In this document: positions 58,191-64,000 of the stretch, in pieces | Layout of the letters: each line of letters begins with the position of its first letter | Position numbering within the stretch: position 1 is the first letter of the stretch | NCBI GenBank assembly: GCA_024699855.1 | Contig: JAMPIQ010000001.1 | Coordinates: 10,416,001-10,480,000 of the forward strand | DNA length: 64,000 bases | Reading direction: 5' to 3' | DNA from: Aphelenchoides besseyi | Taxonomy: Eukaryota > Nematoda > Chromadorea > Rhabditida > Aphelenchoididae | Made by a program: the position numbers and the translations under genes | Notes under the pieces: model-generated | Seen by the model: only the letters and a program-made list of their open reading frames with translations | Told to the model about the DNA's origin: nothing | The model's database searches: none

Positions 58191-59764
58191 TTACCAACGA
58201 CCACCTTTCTTCTTTTTCTTTTGCTGTTGACGTCGTTGTTGATTTTGACGAGGACCTTCGGGAGTTGGAAGCGGTTTCGGCGACTGCGTGGCTTCTTTGG
58301 GTGCTGACTTGGAGTAGTCGCTGAAATTCACAGCGATAAATAAGTGATCTTTTCTTTCTTTTTACATTTTCTCGGCATTCGCATGCGACACTCCGCCTTG
58401 AGTTCCGCGTCCAACTTCACGATCTTTGAACTTCTTGTTTAATTTCTTTTTGTAGGCGGCTCGCTCTTGTTTCGGCAACCAACGTTCCGGATCCGGTGGT
58501 ACATTGGGATCGTAGTTCTTGGGTAAACGTTGTTTGCGTTTTCGGTGTCGTTTACGCAGCTTTCCGGTGACTATCTCCTGCAAATGAAGTTGATTTTATA
58601 TTTTTGTTTTGAAACCAACCGTATCAGCCACGACTTCACGTCCCTTTCCGTCTTTACGTTTCTGGTATTTGTGACCGTAGAGCGCCCATTCGGCATTCTC
58701 TAACTCATCGACCGACATGTTCGACGACTCAACCACCGGTGCAGCTTCCGATTCTCTAGCAGCGGCCTCGAGTTGCATTTGTTTTTTCAAAGTCTGCAAA
58801 TTGAAATTAACCGTCGATGTGATCGTCGAGTCCGATGGTCTGCAAAGCAATGAGATTTGAGTTTACATATTCACAACTTACTTTTGTTTCTGCAATCGTG
58901 TATAAACCTCCACAGCTTCGTCTTTGCGTCCCAACTGCTGCAAAACATATCCTTTTTCCAAGAGAATAGACGCCAATTCCTCGTCAATTTCTTTCTCCGA
59001 ATACTCGTCGGAAGTCAACGTTTCTCGGCATTTTGATGCCGCACGTTCTAAGTACTTCAACGCATCAGCGAAACGTTCTGAGTTGGCCAAATGACAGGCA
59101 TGATTGAAAAGTTGCTCGTAGGTCTCCAGCTCCGATGTTGTTGGATCCTGTTTGATACCCGATGCTTGTAATTGGGCGACACAAGCCAACAAGTTTGCTC
59201 GACGCAAATCTTCGAACTCATCTTCTTCCAAGTCGTGACACAATTTTCTGAACATGAAATTAAATTAATGAGTTAAAACCTAACAAACCGAAAAATTTGA
59301 TAAGCTTCTTGATAGCGCCCTAAACGATAGAGCAGTTGACCTTTCAACTCCTGACCGGCTTCGTTCTCTTCATCCAAGTCGTCCAACAACTTTAAGGCAT
59401 CTTCGTTCTTGTTCTGTCGATAGAAGATGTACGCCTTTTCGACAGTTGTGTTTCTAAACGTCAATTGAAAACGAAGAGAACCGTGCAAACAAACCCTAAT
59501 TGGTGTTCAGGAATACGAGCGATGATCTTCAGCGCTTCGTCGAATTGTCCCAATTGAATCAAAGCCACGAGTTTGCAGCGTTGAACGGGCAGATCTCGTG
59601 GATTTGATTTGCTAACTAAACGCAAATAAGAAGCCAAATGAAATCGAAAACATACGTTTGTTCGTAGCCTTCAGAACCGCATCGTAATCGCCATCAGCTT
59701 CCGCCTCAACAACTTCCGTGCAAATCTGACGGACCGCTTGAGTGGGCTGTTTATTTGCAGCCAT
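58191..59764 (-). CDS. SRP72: Signal recognition particle subunit SRP72, shortened TPR domain
   Basis: A cytosolic SRP protein that binds SRP RNA and SRP68. The TPR half: KQPTQAVRQICTEVVEAEAD, PVQRCKLVALIQLGQFDEAL, EKAYIFYRQNKNEDALKLLD, KGQLLYRLGRYQEAYQIFR, LCHDLEEDEFEDLRRANLLA, LEKGYVLQQLGRKDEAVEVY. The RNA-binding C-terminus: RKRKQRLPKNYDPNVPPDPE, RWLPKQERAAYKKKLNKKFK, GRGTQGGVSHANAEK, and the end QQQKKKKKGGRW. Between them the central TPR block of about 200 residues found in human SRP72 (671 residues) is absent; TRLQKQK runs into PSDSTITSTVNFN. About 430 residues in total. Start MAANKQ at 59764; AATAAA (minus) at 58168-58163. It is divergent from DDX46, 391 bases away. Confidence 0.88.
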
Positions 59765-60155
59765 CTTGTAACTACGATGAATCGAACATCTAAACTGCGA
59801 GTTGGCAGCTGTGAGAAGTTTGCAACCTTACGCCAATTCGAGAACAATCGCAGTAAGAAGTTGGCTCTGAAAATCGAGATGCTTTCGACATTCTCATACG
59901 AACAGAAACTGCTTATAGTTAATGAGATATGCGACTCAATTCGTTCGTTTAGCATCTTTGTTAACATTACTTTTCGATAACAAGTTTGTTCGGAAGATTC
60001 ACGTGAAAGGAAAGTGAGCAAATCTTCTCGTCCATCGATTGTCGAAATTTCGTTCCGTCGCCAAAATTTCTCAGCTTTTCTATTCGCTTAGTATTCGGAT
60101 ATTTTCGATCTTAACTGCGTGTTAGTATTCTTCAAGAAGTCGAACTTCTTTAGAG
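59765..60155. other. Shared divergent promoter region of SRP72 and DDX46
   Basis: 391 bases between two housekeeping starts on opposite strands. No TATA box was seen. Overlapping frames here (59738-59980 plus, 59671-60021 minus) are not supported. Both genes may be driven from this segment. Confidence 0.5.
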
Positions 60156-63100
60156 ATGTCGGACCGAGATCGTCACTCGAAACATCATCGAAGTCACAAG
60201 GAGGACAGAGATCGTCGACGAGATTCGGACCGCGATTCCCGACATCACAGACGACATCGCGATCGTTCAAAGTCGCCGATCATCGAGAAACGATCGCGAA
60301 TCGACGAGCGTCAAGATCCAGAAGTCGAATTGGCAGCCATTAACGCGGTGAGTTAACTGAGATGCTTCCAACAGTCGTTCTGATGCCTTGAAATTTAGGC
60401 GGAAGTTGTTTGATTTCTCGTTTAATTGTTTAAATAATTCCAAGGTTATTAATTGACTAGACATCTTGTAATGATTGTAACCTTATTGTTCGTTTTTCAG
60501 CAAGAACAACTGGAGATCGTGATGCAGCAGAGGCGGGAACGTGTGGAAGAGTGGCGAAAGCTCAGACAAGCTCGTGACGAGCGTTTGGCCGCTGAAGCTG
60601 CGGCCCAACAAAACGAAAATGGCGGTGAGACGACGTGCACCAATGGAAATGAAGCGACCGTTGGTGGCGATGGAGCTCTTGAAGAAGATTTGGAAGAAGA
60701 TGAAACAGCCGGAGATTCGGACGAAGAAGAAGGTAATGGAGTAGTAGAGGAAGTGAATGGAGTCGAAGAATCGGCAGTAGACAAGTGAGCAATCAGTTTT
60801 ATTTTCGTTTCCAATTTTGCTTTCAGATCAATCGACAAAAGCGGGATGGAAATCAACGACGAAGAGATGCCGACAGTCGAGAAAACTGACAAACCTTCCG
60901 ATGATGATGTTGATCCGTTGGATGCTTTCATGGCCGAACTTACTCAGAAACAAGGAAAAGGAAAACAAGTTGAAACGAAGGCTCGAGTTATCACGTTGAA
61001 TGTTGCCGAAACGAAAGATGCACCTAAAAAAGGCGAAATCATTGACAACGAAGACGAACAAGGACCGGCAACTGACGACTTTGATGTCGAACAAGTGGCA
61101 TCCAGTTTGATAGCAAAAGGACGTCAATTATCACAAACCGATCACACGAAAGTTTACTATCGACCCTTTCGTAAGAACTTCTACAACGAAGTTCCTGAGT
61201 TGCAACGAATGACAAAGAAAGAAGTGGAAGCTTATCGTGAAGAATTGGATTCAATCAAAGTTCGCGGTGTCAAGTGTCCGAAACCCATCAAAAATTGGGC
61301 ACAAGCGGGAGTGGAGATGAAAGTAATGAAAGTCCTTAAAAGGTTTGTTATTTTCATCTTAATTGTGTTGACAACACAAATCCTTTCAGTTTAAATTACA
61401 CGAAACCAACTCCAATTCAAGCTCAAGGTATTCCGGCCATTTTGAGTGGACGCGATGTGATCGGAATCGCGAAAACGGGAAGCGGAAAGACGTTGGCCTT
61501 CTTACTGCCGATGTTCCGTCACGTTCTCGACCAAGATCCGTTGGACGATATGGACGGTCCGATCGCGTTGATCATGTCGCCGACTCGTGAGCTAGCTCTT
61601 CAGACGTACAAAGAAGCGAACAAGTTTTGCCGGTATTTGGATATTCGTGCGGTTTGTGTCTACGGTGGTGTTCAGATTTCGGATCAAATCGCCGACCTGA
61701 AGAAGGGCGCCGAAGTTGTGGTTTGCACTCCCGGTCGAATGATTGACATGTTGGCCGCTAACAACGGTCAGTTTCCATTCTTGTTGAATTGTTTAACGAT
61801 GCTTTTAGGTCGTGTAACAAATTTGCGTCGAGTCACTTATTTGGTTTTGGACGAAGCGGATCGAATGTTTGACATGGGATTTGAGCCTCAAGTCATGAAA
61901 ATTATCAACAATATTCGACCGGACCGTCAAACTGTTTTGTTTTCCGCTACGTTCCCGAAACAAATGGAGGCGTTAGCTCGCAAGGTTTTGCAGAAACCTG
62001 TTGAAATTCAGGTAACTAACGACCCTGGTTCGGCCTTAAATTTGTTTTCAGATTGGCGGCAAATCGATTGTTTGTGCCGATGTTATTCAACACGCAATGA
62101 TTGTCGAAGAGCACGTGAAGTTCCTGAAGCTTCTCGAACTACTTGGACAATACTGGGAAGCTGGTAACGTGTTGGTTTTTGTTGATAAACAAGAAAAATG
62201 CGACGATTTGGTATCTCAACTCATGCAATCTGGATACAATTGTGCGCCGTTGCACGGTGGAATCGATCAGTTCGATCGGGACTCGAACCTCATCGACTTC
62301 AAAACCGGACGCTTGAAACTAATGGTCGCAACTTCGGTGGCGGCTCGCGGTTTGGATGTGAAGAAATTGATTCTCGTTGTGAACTACGATTGTCCCAATC
62401 ACTACGAAGATTACGTACATCGTGTTGGACGAACTGGTCGGGCTGGTAACAAGGGACACGCCTACACATTCATTCTTCCTACTGGTAAGCGAAAATCACG
62501 AATTCAAATATTGAGAGATTTTAGGACAGGAAACGATGGCCGGAGAGGTTTGTCGTGCTTTCGAAACCGCTGGTGCAACACCTCCAACCGAACTGAAAGA
62601 ATTGTGGGAGAATTACAAGAAGCAAATGGAGGCTGAAGGCAAGAAAGTTTACACCGGTGGCGGATATTCGGGAAGCGGCTACAAATACGACGACAACGAA
62701 GAGGAGTCGGAAATCAATAAGAAACGTCTAACTAAATTAGTTCACGGTCTTGAAGCCGGCGGCGACGAGGACGACGAGGACATTGAGCAGCAGCTGAATA
62801 GCATGATGAAGAGTAAAAGTCGAATCGTGAATCGAAATCAAGCGACGACTAGTGGAGAAGAAGAAAAAGCTGCTCGTCCGACGAAAGCTCAGGCACAAGC
62901 TCAAGAGAAGAACGTCGCTGCAGCTCGAGCAATGGCCGAAAAGATTGCTGCTGCCAAACAGTTGAACGCCATACCAATGGTCGAGAAGGATGCCACCGCG
63001 CTGACTGCTGAAGCGGTAATGAAGGGCGAACAAGCTCAACCAATTCAACTTTCGGTGACTTTACAAACTTGTTTTTACGATCATTTGTATTCTAGGCGGC

Positions 63101-63549
63101 GGCAATTGCGAAACAAACGGCCGAGAAATTGAACTCCAAACTGAACTACTTGCCATCGGCTTTGAATCCTCTGCACAACGACGACTTTCAACAACAATAC
63201 TTTGAAGAGGAGTTGGAAATCAACGATTTCCCGCAACAAATTCGCTATAAAGTTTGTTCACGTGAGAGCATAACCCAGGTTCAGGAGTTTGCGGAGGTCG
63301 GAATCTCAGTTAAAGGAACACACTATCCACCGGGAAAAGAGCCTAAAGAAGGAATGGATCGCAAATTGTATCTGTTTTTGGAGGCTCGTGATCAAATTTC
63401 GTTGAGACGTGCCCGTGAAGAGATCTTGCGAATCATGAAAGAAGCCCTCAGGCAAATGGTAAGTTTCGAAGTTTTTCATTCAACTGTTTTTATTTCAGAC
63501 TTCAATGGGCAATCGCGGTCAATTGGGTGGTCGTTACAGATTATTCTAA
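60156..63549 (+). CDS. DDX46: DEAD-box RNA helicase DDX46 / PRP5, spliceosome assembly factor
   Basis: An ATPase that remodels U2 snRNP for branch-site pairing. The N-terminus is RS/RD/H-rich ([20 protein letters not shown]), then [20 protein letters not shown] and an acidic linker. Helicase motifs in order: Q-motif [15 protein letters not shown], motif I AKTGSGKT, Ia PTRELALQ, Ib [86 protein letters not shown]. The DDX46-specific C-terminus follows ([50 protein letters not shown]). The last intron after [15 protein letters not shown] leads to [16 protein letters not shown]. About 1000 residues. Introns are short. The ATG at 60156 begins the RS domain. Confidence 0.95.
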
Positions 63550-64000
63550 TTGATTATTTGTGTTTCATCTTGTTCACTTGTTGTAGTGACGTATTTATCT
63601 TTTGTAACAAAACACGTGCGTCAATTTGTGAAATTAAGTTAAGATTCAAACTCATTAAACAAAGCACTAATGATCAAATGCAAACGATCAATAGCATTAA
63701 AATGGGCAGCAAATTTTTGAGTTCTTGGGCTACTTGCTCGACGCATATTCGAGTAGGTGAGGATGGAAGGCAGCTCGACGATATGCGATCACTTGAAATC
63801 TCGAAATGTTTTCGAAAGTGAGCAACTGAGTTGTCGTAGTCCAATTTGAAGTCAACCAGTCATGTTCAGTCTTACTATTGTACCACTTCTCAATAGGTAC
63901 AATTGTGCAAATATTCCGATAAGTGTCTTTTCTAATTCATCATATCTACGAGATTTCGACATATCTAAGGATTTGGAGTCAACGAACTATTGTCGATTTT
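63550..64000. other. No gene seen; 3' side of DDX46
   Basis: AT-rich sequence to the window end. The open frame running past the DDX46 stop in another frame (to 63821) is read-through of an intron and not supported. Confidence 0.45.

Overview
The window is nuclear DNA from a small-genome animal, most probably a nematode. The genes are dense and split by many short introns, mostly about 35-60 bp, with GTRAGT donors and TTTYAG acceptors, on both strands. The phylum call rests on gene content: a secreted protein ending in the nematode DB cysteine module (22993-25913), an astacin with the EGF-CUB-thrombospondin layout of C. elegans NAS-36/37 (14499-17439), a nematode-type seven-helix chemoreceptor (42625-43705), and mucin-like secreted proteins with paired cysteine modules. 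No prokaryotic operon, CRISPR array or rRNA was seen.

Layout. 1-3.4 kb: a possible OB-fold protein and a single-pass membrane protein with a lysine-rich tail. 3.75-9.7 kb: two identical 478-bp direct repeats bracket about 5 kb that holds an unrecognised small gene, a pepsin-type aspartic protease and a decayed LINE. 9.8-12.1 kb: a broken von Willebrand A remnant, then PARL. 12.7-19.8 kb: three plus-strand genes, namely a cysteine-rich secreted protein, the astacin and gamma-syntrophin. 19.9-27.1 kb: an EBAG9-like gene on the minus strand whose single 6.3-kb intron encloses the DB-module gene on the plus strand. 27.4-28.8 kb: a patatin-like lipase. 30.2-33.6 kb: two tandem TIM50 genes that share a 437-bp identical block. 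34.7-36.6 kb: RIC-8. 36.8-41.4 kb: two tandem mucin-like genes. 42.6-46.5 kb: two seven-helix receptors. 46.5-52 kb: gene-poor. 52-56.2 kb: an unknown gene, a Set1-like N-SET protein without a SET domain, and a tudor-like fragment. 56.3-64 kb: a compact housekeeping cluster of a coiled-coil acidic protein, AIMP2-like, COA5, SRP72 and DDX46/PRP5.

The genes are mostly unlinked in function. Three are mitochondrial (PARL, the TIM50 pair, COA5). Two are RNA or translation factors lying head to head (SRP72 and DDX46). RIC-8 and syntrophin belong to signalling and membrane scaffolds, and several others are extracellular. Gene models come from reading splice sites by eye. Exon borders given as exact were checked for phase; 5' ends marked uncertain were not found. 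CDS coordinates run from start to stop codon and include introns.
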